From an uncultured Cohaesibacter sp. (lineage in GTDB: Bacteria; Pseudomonadota; Alphaproteobacteria; Rhizobiales; Cohaesibacteraceae): DNA of 64,000 nt. Of this stretch, positions 1 through 8,647 are shown piece by piece (the first letter of the stretch is position 1; each line of letters begins with the position of its first letter). The notes beneath the pieces were generated by a model. It did not search any database and had not been told where the DNA came from. It was given only the letters and a program-made list of their open reading frames with translations. The position numbers and the translations under genes were made by a program. Location: the NCBI RefSeq assembly GCF_963678225.1, contig NZ_OY782763.1, forward strand, positions 1 to 64,000. The letters run 5' to 3'.

Positions 1-40
1 GCAAAGAAATGGAGCGGGCAGGGGCCATGCGCTCGCTCTC

Positions 41-1825
41 CTACCCAACTGCGCTCTTTTTCTTCGATTTGGCGGCTGAAGTCGCTTCTTTCAGCTTTTC
101 GCTATTCTTGGCAGCGTCAGCTTCAGAATCAAGAACGACGCGTTCAAGATCCTGCTGTCTGACTTCCGTTTCGATTTCAACGATCCGCTCCGTTGAGATG
201 CCAAGTTGGTCAAGAGCCTCGCGCCCGAAGGTGATGCCACTCTCGAAGGTTTCGCGAATATGATAGTCGACTTCGCTCAGTGCAAGCTGCACAGCATGCG
301 CTCGGTCTGTCGCGCGGCAAAAGATTTTGGCTTTGGGAAAACACTGCTTTATCAACTCAATCGCATGGGCCATCACCTGCTCATTCTCAACGCATAACGC
401 GATAAGTAGAGCATCTTCAGCACCAGCGGCACGAAGCACATCTTCACGTGTCGCATCCCCATAATAAACGGGCAGACCCAAGCGGCGCGCCTGAACAGCC
501 CGGCGCGCATTGTTGTCAATTGCAACGACGCCAAGCCCGTTAGACATGAGCATTTGGGCAACCACCATGCCGAAACGCCCAAACCCCACCACCAGCACCT
601 GCGGTGCATGATCGTCAAATTTTTCAGGGGCAGCGTCAGGTTCCCTCTCTCCAGAGACGGTGCGACGTGCAATGTAAGCAGCATAGGCCTTGCCTACCAG
701 TGGTGTCATGATCATGGAAAGAATGACAACCGCCGACATGACCGTGAAGAGGTCGCTTTCAAAACCGGTCGAGGTGGCTGCTGCAAACAGCACAAAGGTG
801 AATTCACCGGCTTGAGGGAGGGTAACCGCGATCCTCATGGCGTCAGAATTCGGGGAGCCGGTCATTTTCGCCAAAAGCCACAGAACCAACCCTTTCAGCC
901 CCATAACAACGGCAACCCCTACAATGATCTGCCAGAGATAGGCCAGAGTGATTGGCAAATTGAGCGTCATGCCCACTGTCATGAAAAAGAGGCCCATCAG
1001 CAGCGAGCGGAACGGGAAAATATCAGCTTCAAGCGTGTGACGGTAGCTTGATTCGGCCAGCATGATGCCAGCCAGAAAGGAGCCCAGAGCCATCGACAAC
1101 CCGGCCCAATGCATTAGAGCCGCGCTACCAAGTGCCACTAGCAACGCAGCCGCCAGCATCATTTCGCGCGCCTGTGTATTGGCTAGAATGGCAAACAGAT
1201 GAGAAAGAAGATACTTACCAACCACAATCACCAGAAGCACGGCAGCAACCGTGATGCCGATCTGGTTCCAGGCTGAGCTTTCGGCCTGAGAGGCTCCGCC
1301 AGACACAAGAATGTCCACCATCGCCAACAAGGGTACGATGGCAATATCCTGCATCAGTAAGATACCAAAAGCACGCTGCCCATAAACTGACGAAAAATCG
1401 CCCCGATCTTTCAGAATCTGAACAGCAAAAGCCGTCGATGAAAGCGCCATACCAAAACCGCCGATGATGGCAACCGTATTGGGAAGCCCAAGCAGAATCA
1501 TGACACCGGAAAGAACGAATCCTGTCAGCAGGATCTGGCTGGTTCCCAGCCCGAATATATCGCTCTTCATGCGCCATAACCGGTTTGGATTGAGTTCCAA
1601 TCCCAGAACGAACAACAACAAGACGACGCCCAACTCGGCCACGGGCTGGATTTTTTCAACGGATTGAATTGCCCCCAAACCGAAAGGCCCAATTACTATA
1701 CCTGCGATGAGGTAGCCAATAATCGCACCAACCCCGGCTCTCTTTGCAATTGGAACCGCAACGACGGCCGCGCCCAGAAATACGATTGCTTCGGAGAAAA
1801 ACAGGGGTTCTGTGGGATTAGCCAT
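41..1825 (-). CDS. CPA2-family monovalent cation:proton antiporter (KefB/KefC-like) with RCK domain
   Basis: 594 residues. About the first 390 residues form a polytopic membrane domain of the CPA2 Na+/H+ or K+/H+ exchanger type, with the family-like stretch IIGYLIAGIVIGPFGLG near residues 35-50. After it comes a cytosolic RCK/TrkA-N Rossmann domain starting VLVVGFGRFGMV (about residue 410), which in this family binds nucleotide and gates transport. The last 60 residues are charged and end in a lysine-rich tail (KSKKKSAVG). It is likely an inner-membrane K+ (or Na+) efflux antiporter. KefB/KefC proper are glutathione-gated; no KefF/KefG-type ancillary gene is adjacent, so glutathione control is unproven. 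A glyoxalase I gene lies just upstream on the same strand, which is suggestive because Kef systems protect against methylglyoxal and other electrophiles. Confidence 0.88.
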   Translation of the reverse strand: MANPTEPLFFSEAIVFLGAAVVAVPIAKRAGVGAIIGYLIAGIVIGPFGLGAIQSVEKIQPVAELGVVLLLFVLGLELNPNRLWRMKSDIFGLGTSQILLTGFVLSGVMILLGLPNTVAIIGGFGMALSSTAFAVQILKDRGDFSSVYGQRAFGILLMQDIAIVPLLAMVDILVSGGASQAESSAWNQIGITVAAVLLVIVVGKYLLSHLFAILANTQAREMMLAAALLVALGSAALMHWAGLSMALGSFLAGIMLAESSYRHTLEADIFPFRSLLMGLFFMTVGMTLNLPITLAYLWQIIVGVAVVMGLKGLVLWLLAKMTGSPNSDAMRIAVTLPQAGEFTFVLFAAATSTGFESDLFTVMSAVVILSMIMTPLVGKAYAAYIARRTVSGEREPDAAPEKFDDHAPQVLVVGFGRFGMVVAQMLMSNGLGVVAIDNNARRAVQARRLGLPVYYGDATREDVLRAAGAEDALLIALCVENEQVMAHAIELIKQCFPKAKIFCRATDRAHAVQLALSEVDYHIRETFESGITFGREALDQLGISTERIVEIETEVRQQDLERVVLDSEADAAKNSEKLKEATSAAKSKKKSAVG

Positions 1826-2014
1826 ATGCGCCTACATGTTGCCGGTACCGAGAGGATTGGAGAAAACCAAATCTACAAAGAAATACTGATTCTAACCCAT
1901 TATAGCTCTGAAAATGGTGAATATATAATATGCTCACGCGAATGCATGGAAAGCTTGCAACCATTCACTTAGCGGTTAAAAAGATTGCATGAAAAGACCT
2001 CGTATATACACCAT

Positions 2015-2053
2015 CAGCTCATAAAAAAGCCCTCCCGAAACAATCGGAAAGGC
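2015..2053 (-). terminator. Rho-independent terminator of gloA
   Basis: Read on the minus strand, a 10-bp stem (2053-2044 with 2038-2029, two G-U pairs) closes a 5-nt loop and is followed by six T residues. It lies 40 bases past the gloA stop, so gloA appears to be transcribed alone and not into the antiporter gene. Confidence 0.75.
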
Positions 2054-2093
2054 AAGAATTCACCCGTAAAATTGGGTCAACACAGATGGTGGC

Positions 2094-2513
2094 TTACCAT
2101 TTACCGGTGTTTTTCATGGATGCCCATGGCTCAGCCGGTGGTAGCGGATCGCCTTTCTGCAGCAGCTCGATGGAAATATTGTCTGGAGACCGAACAAAGG
2201 CCATATTGCCGTCGCGTGGCGGACGGTTGATAACAATACCGGCATCCATCAATTTTTGACAAAATTCATAAATATTGTCTACTTCGTAAGCGAGGTGGCC
2301 GAAGTTACGTCCTTCGCCATACTCTTCAGGATCCCAGTTGTAGGTCAGCTCAAGACAATTTTCCAACTCGCCATCGACCGAGAGGAAAATGAGCGTAAAG
2401 CGCCCATCGGGATTTTCTGAACGGCGGACTTCTTTCAGACCGAGCTTGTTGCAATAAAAATCGAGAGATTCTTCAATGCTGCTGACTCGCACCATCGTAT
2501 GGAGATATTTCAT
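2094..2513 (-). CDS. gloA: Lactoylglutathione lyase (glyoxalase I)
   Basis: 139 residues, close to the usual length of the short bacterial enzyme. It isomerises the methylglyoxal-glutathione hemithioacetal to S-lactoylglutathione in the cytosol. The four expected metal ligands are visible in the right order and spacing: His5 (MKYLH), Glu55 (CLELTYN), His73 (NFGHLAYEV) and Glu116 (SIELLQK). The short length and lack of the extra loops of the zinc class point to the Ni/Co-activated class. An AGGGA ribosome site precedes the ATG. It is followed by its own terminator, so it is probably monocistronic. Confidence 0.93.
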   Translation of the reverse strand: MKYLHTMVRVSSIEESLDFYCNKLGLKEVRRSENPDGRFTLIFLSVDGELENCLELTYNWDPEEYGEGRNFGHLAYEVDNIYEFCQKLMDAGIVINRPPRDGNMAFVRSPDNISIELLQKGDPLPPAEPWASMKNTGKW

Positions 2514-2568
2514 ATGAATGCTTCCCTAGAGCTGAATAAAGTCGTCCCCTAACTATAGGATTGATGAA

Positions 2569-3324
2569 ATGGATTTCAATAGCCCAGAACAGATTGCCGA
2601 ACAGATCATGGAACTGATCGACCATTCCGATCATATCGTCGCCTTTACCGGGGCAGGCATCAGCACTGAAAGCGGCATCCCCGATTTTCGCTCTCCCAAT
2701 GGCCTATGGGCCAAGATGGACCCGATCATGTTTGATGATTTCGTTGCAGATGAAGAAACGCGTCTGGAAGACTGGCGTAGACGTTTCATTCAAAATGAAG
2801 AGTTTTTGGCAGCAGAAGCAAATGAGGGTCACAAAGCGCTCGTGCGTCTTGAAATGCGTGGGAAACTGGACTGCACAATCACCCAGAATATTGATGGACT
2901 ACATCAGAGAAGCGGCCAGAATCCGAATAAAGTCATTGAGATTCATGGCAACGGAACCGTTGCCAGTTGCCTTGATTGCGGCGCAGAAATGACCCTGGCT
3001 GAGGCAAAACGGCACATCGAAGCAACCGGCCACTCACCTTTATGTCCCCACTGCGGTGGAATGGTCAAAACGGCCATCATCAATTTTGGACAGGCGATGC
3101 CGGAAGAAAAAATGATGCGTGCAATGAGACTGTCCGGAGACTGCGATCTCTTTATCGTTCTTGGGTCTTCCTTGGTTGTCTATCCCGCCGCAGGACTTCC
3201 GCAAATTGCCAAACAGCATGGCGCTAAGCTGGTCATAATCAATAGAGATCCAACACCCCTTGACGAACTCGCCGATATGACGTCCCAACAAGAAATAGGC
3301 TCGATCATGAAACTGATAGCCTGA
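2569..3324 (+). CDS. cobB: SIR2-family NAD-dependent protein deacylase (sirtuin)
   Basis: 251 residues. The Rossmann-type NAD site carries GAGISTESGIPDFRSPNGLW (residues 28-47), TQNIDGLH (105-112) and the catalytic His126 in EIHGN. A small zinc module has Cys134, Cys137, Cys159 and Cys162. It removes acyl groups from protein lysines with NAD+, releasing nicotinamide and O-acyl-ADP-ribose. In the region where E. coli CobB and SIRT5 have the acyl-pocket Tyr-x-x-Arg, this protein reads Trp69-Arg-Arg-Arg72, so the arginine may be kept but the tyrosine is not; that alignment is by eye. The usual FFGE stretch after the zinc module reads INFGQ. An AGGA ribosome site lies 8 bases before the ATG. Substrate range is unknown. 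Confidence 0.9.
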   Translation: MDFNSPEQIAEQIMELIDHSDHIVAFTGAGISTESGIPDFRSPNGLWAKMDPIMFDDFVADEETRLEDWRRRFIQNEEFLAAEANEGHKALVRLEMRGKLDCTITQNIDGLHQRSGQNPNKVIEIHGNGTVASCLDCGAEMTLAEAKRHIEATGHSPLCPHCGGMVKTAIINFGQAMPEEKMMRAMRLSGDCDLFIVLGSSLVVYPAAGLPQIAKQHGAKLVIINRDPTPLDELADMTSQQEIGSIMKLIA

Positions 3325-3543
3325 CGCTATTTTTAAAGAAGCCAGTTACTATTTAATCACTTACAGGGCCACAATTTAGGCAATTGCCAAATCCTTGCCC
3401 TAGCATAAGAGCCTCAAGCCTTAATCGCTTAAAAAGTTAAAAAATTATTGATGCAGTCTCTGATCAAGATGATATCCTCATTTTGAGAATCGACCAGTGT
3501 ATTGAGTCGGGAACGAGGCTACGAATAGCGTTGAGGCAAGGCT

Positions 3544-4125
3544 ATGGGTGTGAAAGTCGTACCAGAGCAGCAACTTTTTGACATTGGCTCTGCCGATGAT
3601 GCGGCATTGGACGTCACGCAAATTGCAGGCAAAATCAAATGGTTTGATGTTGCAAAAGGATTCGGTTTCATTGTGCCGGACGACAACAGCCCAGATGTTT
3701 TGCTGCATGTTACCTGCCTGCGTCGCGATGGATACCGCACTGCATATGAGGGCGCGCGCGTCGTTTGTGAAGTACTCCAAGGCCCAAAGGGGCTTCAGGC
3801 CCTGCGCATCCTTTCCATGGATGAGAGCAGCGCCGTTCATCCTTCCCAGCTTCCGCCAGCAAACACCCATGTCAAAGTGAACCCGACCAGCGAGTTGGAA
3901 AAAGCTTGGGTAAAATGGTTTAACAGGGAAAAGGGCTTTGGCTTTCTGACACAAGGTGAGGGGACCGCTGACATTTTCATTCATATGGAAACGCTGCGCA
4001 TTTATGGCCTCACCGAACTGCGCCCGCATCAGGAAGTGCTCGTCAGATATGGTCCGAGCCCGAAAGGCAAGATGGCAACAGAAATTCGCCCGTCTACCGG
4101 AGCTCACATTCCATCATCCCATTAG
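3544..4125 (+). CDS. Tandem cold-shock-domain protein
   Basis: 193 residues with two CspA-type OB folds joined by a linker of about 45 residues. The first domain (about 27-92) has the RNP1 motif KGFGFI and an RNP2-like VLLHV. The second (about 118-182) has KGFGFL and IFIHM. Each begins with the usual K-WF stretch (IKWFDVAKGF, VKWFNREKGF). The protein should bind single-stranded RNA or DNA as a chaperone or anti-terminator. The double-domain form is common in alphaproteobacteria and the following DUF192 gene is a frequent neighbour. A GAGG/AAGG ribosome site supports the ATG used. No cold-inducible leader was recognised in the 219 bases upstream. Confidence 0.9.
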   Translation: MGVKVVPEQQLFDIGSADDAALDVTQIAGKIKWFDVAKGFGFIVPDDNSPDVLLHVTCLRRDGYRTAYEGARVVCEVLQGPKGLQALRILSMDESSAVHPSQLPPANTHVKVNPTSELEKAWVKWFNREKGFGFLTQGEGTADIFIHMETLRIYGLTELRPHQEVLVRYGPSPKGKMATEIRPSTGAHIPSSH

Positions 4126-4283
4126 ATTGGCCTTATTTTCTTTCTTAACTGCTTCAAGACTTCGGCTTGGTCATTTCTTTGCCCATTTCTGAGCCTAGAT
4201 ATAAATCTGTGCCAGCCCACACAGGATACTCCGTCGGGCAGCGCAACTGTTTATTGCCAGCGCTTTACCTAAGGTAATTTCCA

Positions 4284-4826
4284 ATGCAAATGCGCAAAAG
4301 CCAGTTTTCACTCCAGTCACTGATCCTGCTTAGTCTGATTGTTTATGCTGGCTTGGCCATTTGGCTCTCGGCACACGCCCACTCAGCACAGATTCCAGAA
4401 ACGATACCAGAAGATGAAGTCGGGGCCTTTTTATCGGATGAAACCCATCTCATCATAAAAAGCGGACAGACAAACCACGCCTTCAAGGTGGAATTGGCGC
4501 TCGATGAATCCAGCCGTATGAAAGGGCTTATGTATCGCACAAAGCTTGCGAATAGAAATGGTATGCTCTTCGACTTTGATAAGACCGAACCCGTCTATAT
4601 GTGGATGAAGAATACCTATATATCCCTTGATATGATCTTCGTAGAACCTGACGGTCGCATTCACCATATCGTCAAGGCTACCACGCCGCTTTCGGAATCC
4701 GTCATCGGCTCCGCAGGGCCGGTTCGATATGTTCTTGAAGTTCCGAAAGGAACCGCAGACAAGCTTGATATCAAAGTGGGTGCCGAACTGCTTCATCAAT
4801 TGTTCACACCCAAATTATCAAAATAG
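4284..4826 (+). CDS. DUF192 family secreted or membrane-anchored protein
   Basis: 180 residues. A hydrophobic segment at about residues 10-30 (LQSLILLSLIVYAGLAIWL, then AHAHSAQ) is a signal peptide or membrane anchor, so the rest should be periplasmic. The DUF192 domain covers about 62-172 with the family-typical MKGLMYRT, NGMLFDF, VYMWMKNTYISLDMIFV and ATTPLSES stretches. The biochemical role of DUF192 is not established. The gene follows the tandem cold-shock gene by 158 bases, an arrangement seen often in alphaproteobacteria. Confidence 0.85.
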   Translation: MQMRKSQFSLQSLILLSLIVYAGLAIWLSAHAHSAQIPETIPEDEVGAFLSDETHLIIKSGQTNHAFKVELALDESSRMKGLMYRTKLANRNGMLFDFDKTEPVYMWMKNTYISLDMIFVEPDGRIHHIVKATTPLSESVIGSAGPVRYVLEVPKGTADKLDIKVGAELLHQLFTPKLSK

Positions 4827-4925
4827 GCAGAGAGTCATCTTTTGCGCTTGCCCAGGGGGCAAGCTGTTGCTATTCAATCGCCATTCCGCTTCGGACCGGT
4901 TTTATGACTGGCCCGATGCTTGGTA

Positions 4926-5002
<77 letters not shown>

Positions 5003-5042
5003 TTATATGGGGTTATTCGGCAGAGCTGTCAGAAAGGGCACC

Positions 5043-5354
5043 ATGACAAAAGCGAGAATTTTCAAACCCTCGAAAAATGCCATGCAGTCCGGTCAGGCAA
5101 CCAGTCATGACTGGCATTTGACTTTTGAGCCTGCATCTGCCCGAAAAATTGACCCTCTAATGGGCCATATGTCATCAGCGGATACGCGCCAGCAGATCAA
5201 TTTGTCGTTTCCCACTAAAGAAGCCGCAATAGCATACGCTGAACGTGAGAATATCGATTATCTGGTCATGAAGCCCAAAGAGCGCAAGAGAATTGTCAAG
5301 GCCTATTCCGACAATTTTGCCACCGCGCGCGTTGAGGGAAACTGGACACACTAA
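5043..5354 (+). CDS. NDUFS4-like accessory protein of respiratory complex I
   Basis: 103 residues, starting MTKARIFKPSKNAMQSG and continuing with WHLTFEP, INLSFPTKEAAIAYAE and RVEGNWTH. This is the ETC complex I conserved-region family, the bacterial counterpart of the 18-kDa NDUFS4 subunit found in alphaproteobacteria and mitochondria. It is expected to sit at the cytosolic peripheral arm of NADH:quinone oxidoreductase. The reading frame is open upstream through tRNA-Pro, but that extension ([20 protein letters not shown]) is the usual artefact of translating a tRNA, so ATG 5043 is the start. It lies between two tRNA genes, 40 bases after tRNA-Pro. Confidence 0.87.
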   Translation: MTKARIFKPSKNAMQSGQATSHDWHLTFEPASARKIDPLMGHMSSADTRQQINLSFPTKEAAIAYAERENIDYLVMKPKERKRIVKAYSDNFATARVEGNWTH

Positions 5355-5419
5355 TGTCAGCAGCGCTTTCGTGCTGCGGATACACCGTGCAAGGGATACC
5401 GTACCCTTCGCGAAAAGAT

Positions 5420-5496
5420 GGCCCCTTAGCTCAGTTGGATAGAGCAGCTGACTTCTAATCAGCAGGTCGCAGGTTCGAATCCTGCAGGGGTCACCA
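5420..5496 (+). tRNA. tRNA-Arg (anticodon TCT)
   Basis: A 77-nt cloverleaf. Acceptor GGCCCCT (5420-5426) pairs with AGGGGTC (5486-5492) with one G-U pair. The anticodon loop CTTCTAA gives TCT, the T arm is GGTTCGAATCC, and CCA is encoded (5494-5496). Confidence 0.97.
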
Positions 5497-5673
5497 CTTC
5501 TTTTCCCTACATCCATTCTGTTGTGAAGCTGCGTTCATACAAACTAGATTGTGCGTGCGCCATAGCCAGAATTTCAAATAGACATTCAATTTCTTTATGG
5601 GGTCCCTTGTCTATCAGGGCAGCAATCAATAGCATTGCGAAAAATTTGGGACCGATTTGTAAAAAGAGAGAGA

Positions 5674-6597
5674 ATGATGAAACTGTCTACAGCCGCCACC
5701 ATTTTATTCATGTCGACATCAGCAGCTTTTGCCGATTGTTCTGAAGTGACATTCTCGGATGTGGGCTGGACAGATATCACTGCAACCACAGCAACTACAG
5801 CGACAGTGTTGCAGGCTCTAGGTTACAAAACCGAAACCCGTATGCTCTCCTTGCCCGTTACCTATATTTCGCTGGAAGAAGGCAAAGTGGATGTCTTTCT
5901 CGGCACCTGGCTACCCACGATGGAAGCTGACATCAAGCCCTACAGAGAAAAAGGTACGGTGGATACCGTTCGCGCCAATCTAAAGGGAGCAAAATACACA
6001 CTAGCCACCAACGAAGCCGGCGCAAATTTGGGCATTACAAGCTTTGAAACCATCGCCGAGCATGGCGATGCATTGAAAGATACGATCTACGGCATCGAAC
6101 CGGGGAATGACGGCAACCGCCTGATCATGTCTATGATCGAACAGAACGCCTTTGACCTTGGTGGTTTCAAACTTCGCGAAAGTTCGGAACAGGGCATGCT
6201 TAGTCAGGTGCAGCGCCTTTCCAAGCGTGACAAGCCAGTTGTTTTCCTTGGCTGGGAGCCCCATCCGATGAATTCGAGCTTCAAGCTCACCTATCTGAGC
6301 GGCGGCGATGACTATTTCGGAGAAAACTATGGCGGCGCAACAGTTTATACCAACACTCGCGCAGGATATGCCAAAGAATGCCCCAATGTGGGGAAGCTGC
6401 TAAACAATCTCGAGTTCTCCTTGAAAATGGAGAACGAGATCATGGGCTATATTCTAGATGACGGCATGAAGCCGGAAGAAGCAGCAAAGATTTGGTTGAA
6501 AGACAATCCTTCCGTTTTGGATCAATGGCTTGATGGTGTAAAAACACGCGCAGGCGGAGACGCTTTACCAGCAGCCAAGGATTCTCTGGGGCTGTAA
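5674..6597 (+). CDS. choX: Choline ABC transporter, periplasmic binding protein
   Basis: 307 residues with a signal peptide (1-20, cut after AAFA). The family is the ProX/OpuAC type-2 binding protein. The choline box of Sinorhizobium ChoX (W43, D45, W90, Y119, W205 in that protein, from memory) is matched at W32, D34, W79, Y108 and W194. That is the same residues at a constant offset of 11, which makes choline, rather than glycine betaine, the expected ligand. Two cysteines (22 and 236) could form a disulfide. The frame is open further upstream, but an AAAGAGAGAGA ribosome site directly precedes ATG 5674 and the signal peptide begins there. A hairpin follows the stop, before the permease gene. 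Confidence 0.93.
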   Translation: MMKLSTAATILFMSTSAAFADCSEVTFSDVGWTDITATTATTATVLQALGYKTETRMLSLPVTYISLEEGKVDVFLGTWLPTMEADIKPYREKGTVDTVRANLKGAKYTLATNEAGANLGITSFETIAEHGDALKDTIYGIEPGNDGNRLIMSMIEQNAFDLGGFKLRESSEQGMLSQVQRLSKRDKPVVFLGWEPHPMNSSFKLTYLSGGDDYFGENYGGATVYTNTRAGYAKECPNVGKLLNNLEFSLKMENEIMGYILDDGMKPEEAAKIWLKDNPSVLDQWLDGVKTRAGGDALPAAKDSLGL

Positions 6598-6614
6598 TCA
6601 CGCAAGCGACGGGT

Positions 6615-6631
6615 CCCCGTGCTCAACGGGG
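6615..6631 (+). other. Intercistronic hairpin between choX and choW
   Basis: CCCCGT (6615-6620) and ACGGGG (6626-6631) form a 6-bp stem with loop GCTCA, without a T-run. It is likely an mRNA 3'-end stabiliser that raises binding-protein output over permease, not a full terminator. Confidence 0.5.
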
Positions 6632-6682
6632 CTTCGTCCAATGAAAGATACGCTGAGACCTGAGCGCATCAAGACATAAGGA

Positions 6683-7528
6683 ATGCCAGCTTTGGAATGG
6701 CTCTATTCCCACAAAATCCCCGTAGGGGATTGGGCAAGCGCGATCTTTGAATGGATTCGCTGGAATCTAGAAGGCGCCCTTGATGCGATGAGCATCACCA
6801 TCGAGAATATCATCGATGGCATACTATGGTTGCTACACACCCCGCATCCACTCATCGTCATTGCCGTGTTTGTTGCCATTACGTGGATTTTGCAGCGCAG
6901 CTGGAAGACTTGCCTGCTTGTTGGAGCCGGATTTCTCTTTATCCTCAATCAGGGCTATTGGCGAGAAACTACCGAGAGCCTAACACTGGTCCTCTCGTCT
7001 TGCGCCGTGTGTATGGCGCTCGGGGTACCCATCGGCATTGCAGCCGCCCATCGGCCGCGCCTTTATGCCGTCATGCGCCCGATCCTCGATTTGATGCAAA
7101 CCCTACCGACCTTTGTCTATCTCATTCCGGCCATTGTCTTTTTTGGTATCGGCATGGTGCCGGGGCTAATCGCGACCGTAGTCTTTGTTTTGCCCGCTCC
7201 GATCCGTTTGACCCAATTGGGGATTTCGTCGACCCCGCCAACGCTAATTGAAGCCGTAAAGGCGTTCGGCGGCACCAGGAAAGATGTCTTGTTCAAGGCC
7301 GAATTGCCTTATGCGATGCCACAAATCATGACAGGTCTCAACCAGACCATCATGCTGGCCTTGTCAATGGTGGTCATATCGGCGCTCGTTGGCGCGGATG
7401 GCCTCGGTGTGCCGGTGGTGCGAGCGCTCAATCAAGTCAATACGAGCCTTGGATTTGAGAGCGGCTTTGTCATCGTTGTTGTCGCGATCATCCTTGATCG
7501 CATCTTGAACAGGAAGCGCGAAAATTGA
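6683..7528 (+). CDS. choW: Choline ABC transporter, permease
   Basis: 281 residues with about six membrane segments and the EAA-type coupling loop near ALIEAVKAFGGTRKDVLFKAELP (about 190-212). It is the ProW/ChoW-type inner-membrane channel subunit that works with ChoX and ChoV. The ATG at 6683 abuts the AAGGA ribosome site (6678-6682). TTG 6692 lies 9 bases from that site and would give an N terminus MEWLYSHKIPVGDW, close to how ChoW proteins start, so the true start may be 6692. The gene overlaps choV by four bases (TTGA), implying coupled translation. Confidence 0.92.
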   Translation: MPALEWLYSHKIPVGDWASAIFEWIRWNLEGALDAMSITIENIIDGILWLLHTPHPLIVIAVFVAITWILQRSWKTCLLVGAGFLFILNQGYWRETTESLTLVLSSCAVCMALGVPIGIAAAHRPRLYAVMRPILDLMQTLPTFVYLIPAIVFFGIGMVPGLIATVVFVLPAPIRLTQLGISSTPPTLIEAVKAFGGTRKDVLFKAELPYAMPQIMTGLNQTIMLALSMVVISALVGADGLGVPVVRALNQVNTSLGFESGFVIVVVAIILDRILNRKREN

Positions 7529-8565
7529 CCACTGCCATTAAACTGGATCAGGTTTCAATCGTCTTCGGAGACGACCCGGAAGCCGCCTTGCCATATATGG
7601 ACGAGGAATGGGACCGCGCCACCATTCAGGAAAAGACCAACCAACTCATGGCCGTGCGAGATTGTTCTCTGGAAGTGGAAGAGGGCGAGATCTTCGTTCT
7701 GATGGGGCTGTCCGGCTCCGGAAAATCAACACTTCTGCGCGCCGTCAATGGTCTCAACCCCGTAATACGTGGCTCAGTCCATGTCAACAATGGCAATGCG
7801 CTGCTTGATGTCACCAAAGCGTCCGCAATGCAGTTACGCAAAATCAGACGCAATCGCGTTGCCATGGTGTTTCAGCAATTTGCTCTTCTGCCATGGCGGA
7901 CCGTGGCCGAGAATGTGGGGCTTGGGCTTGAGTTGGCAGGAATGCCCAAACGCCACAGGCGGGAAGCCGTGTTGGAGCAGCTGGCCCTTGTCGGGTTGGA
8001 AAACTGGGCCGACAATCAGGTCAGCGAACTTTCTGGCGGAATGCAACAGCGGGTAGGGCTCGCACGGGCCTTTGCCACGCAAGCCCCGATCCTGCTGATG
8101 GATGAACCATTCTCAGCCCTAGATCCTCTGATCCGTTGCAAGTTGCAGGATGAGTTGCTTGACCTTCAGCAAAAGCTGAAGCGCACAATCCTGTTTGTCA
8201 GCCATGATCTGGATGAAGCCTTCAAACTTGGCAACCGGATTGCCATCATGGAAGGAGGCCTGATCAAACAGATCGGCACGCCGCAAACGATCTTCTCCAA
8301 ACCGGCGGATGCGTATGTCTCAGATTTTGTTGCCAACATGAACCCTCTAGGGGTTCTCAGGGTTTGTGATGGCATGATCAAGGCCAGCCAGAACAGTTAT
8401 GAAATGACAATCGCCCACGATACGCTTCTATCCGAAAGTCTGGATCATCTGGTCGCCTCACAAGCCCCTTTGGGGGTGACTAGGAATAATGAAATCATCG
8501 GCGAGCTTTCGGCGCGAAACGCACTGCAGCTTCTCTCGGGTCATTTGTCAGAAGATAGCAACTAG
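7525..8565 (+). CDS. choV: Choline ABC transporter, ATP-binding protein
   Basis: 346 residues. It has Walker A GLSGSGKST (about 59-67), ABC signature LSGGMQQR (about 169-176) and Walker B ILLMDEPFSALDP (about 190-202), followed by the switch His in FVSHDLDEAF. The last 70 residues look like the remnant of a CBS regulatory region as in ProV, but not a full CBS pair. The start is a TTG overlapping the choW stop. Together choXWV imports choline, a precursor of glycine betaine. No betA or betB oxidation gene is in the window. Confidence 0.93.
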   Translation: MTTAIKLDQVSIVFGDDPEAALPYMDEEWDRATIQEKTNQLMAVRDCSLEVEEGEIFVLMGLSGSGKSTLLRAVNGLNPVIRGSVHVNNGNALLDVTKASAMQLRKIRRNRVAMVFQQFALLPWRTVAENVGLGLELAGMPKRHRREAVLEQLALVGLENWADNQVSELSGGMQQRVGLARAFATQAPILLMDEPFSALDPLIRCKLQDELLDLQQKLKRTILFVSHDLDEAFKLGNRIAIMEGGLIKQIGTPQTIFSKPADAYVSDFVANMNPLGVLRVCDGMIKASQNSYEMTIAHDTLLSESLDHLVASQAPLGVTRNNEIIGELSARNALQLLSGHLSEDSN

Positions 8566-8647
8566 AGCAGCGTCCGATCTGCGATTGTATTTCTCCGCTT
8601 TCTATCGCTATGATGAAGGACCATGAATTCATTTGAGGTTTTACACA

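Noticed and set aside
3478-4107. 209-residue minus-strand frame
   Set aside because: Antisense to the tandem cold-shock gene; no ribosome site and no family features.
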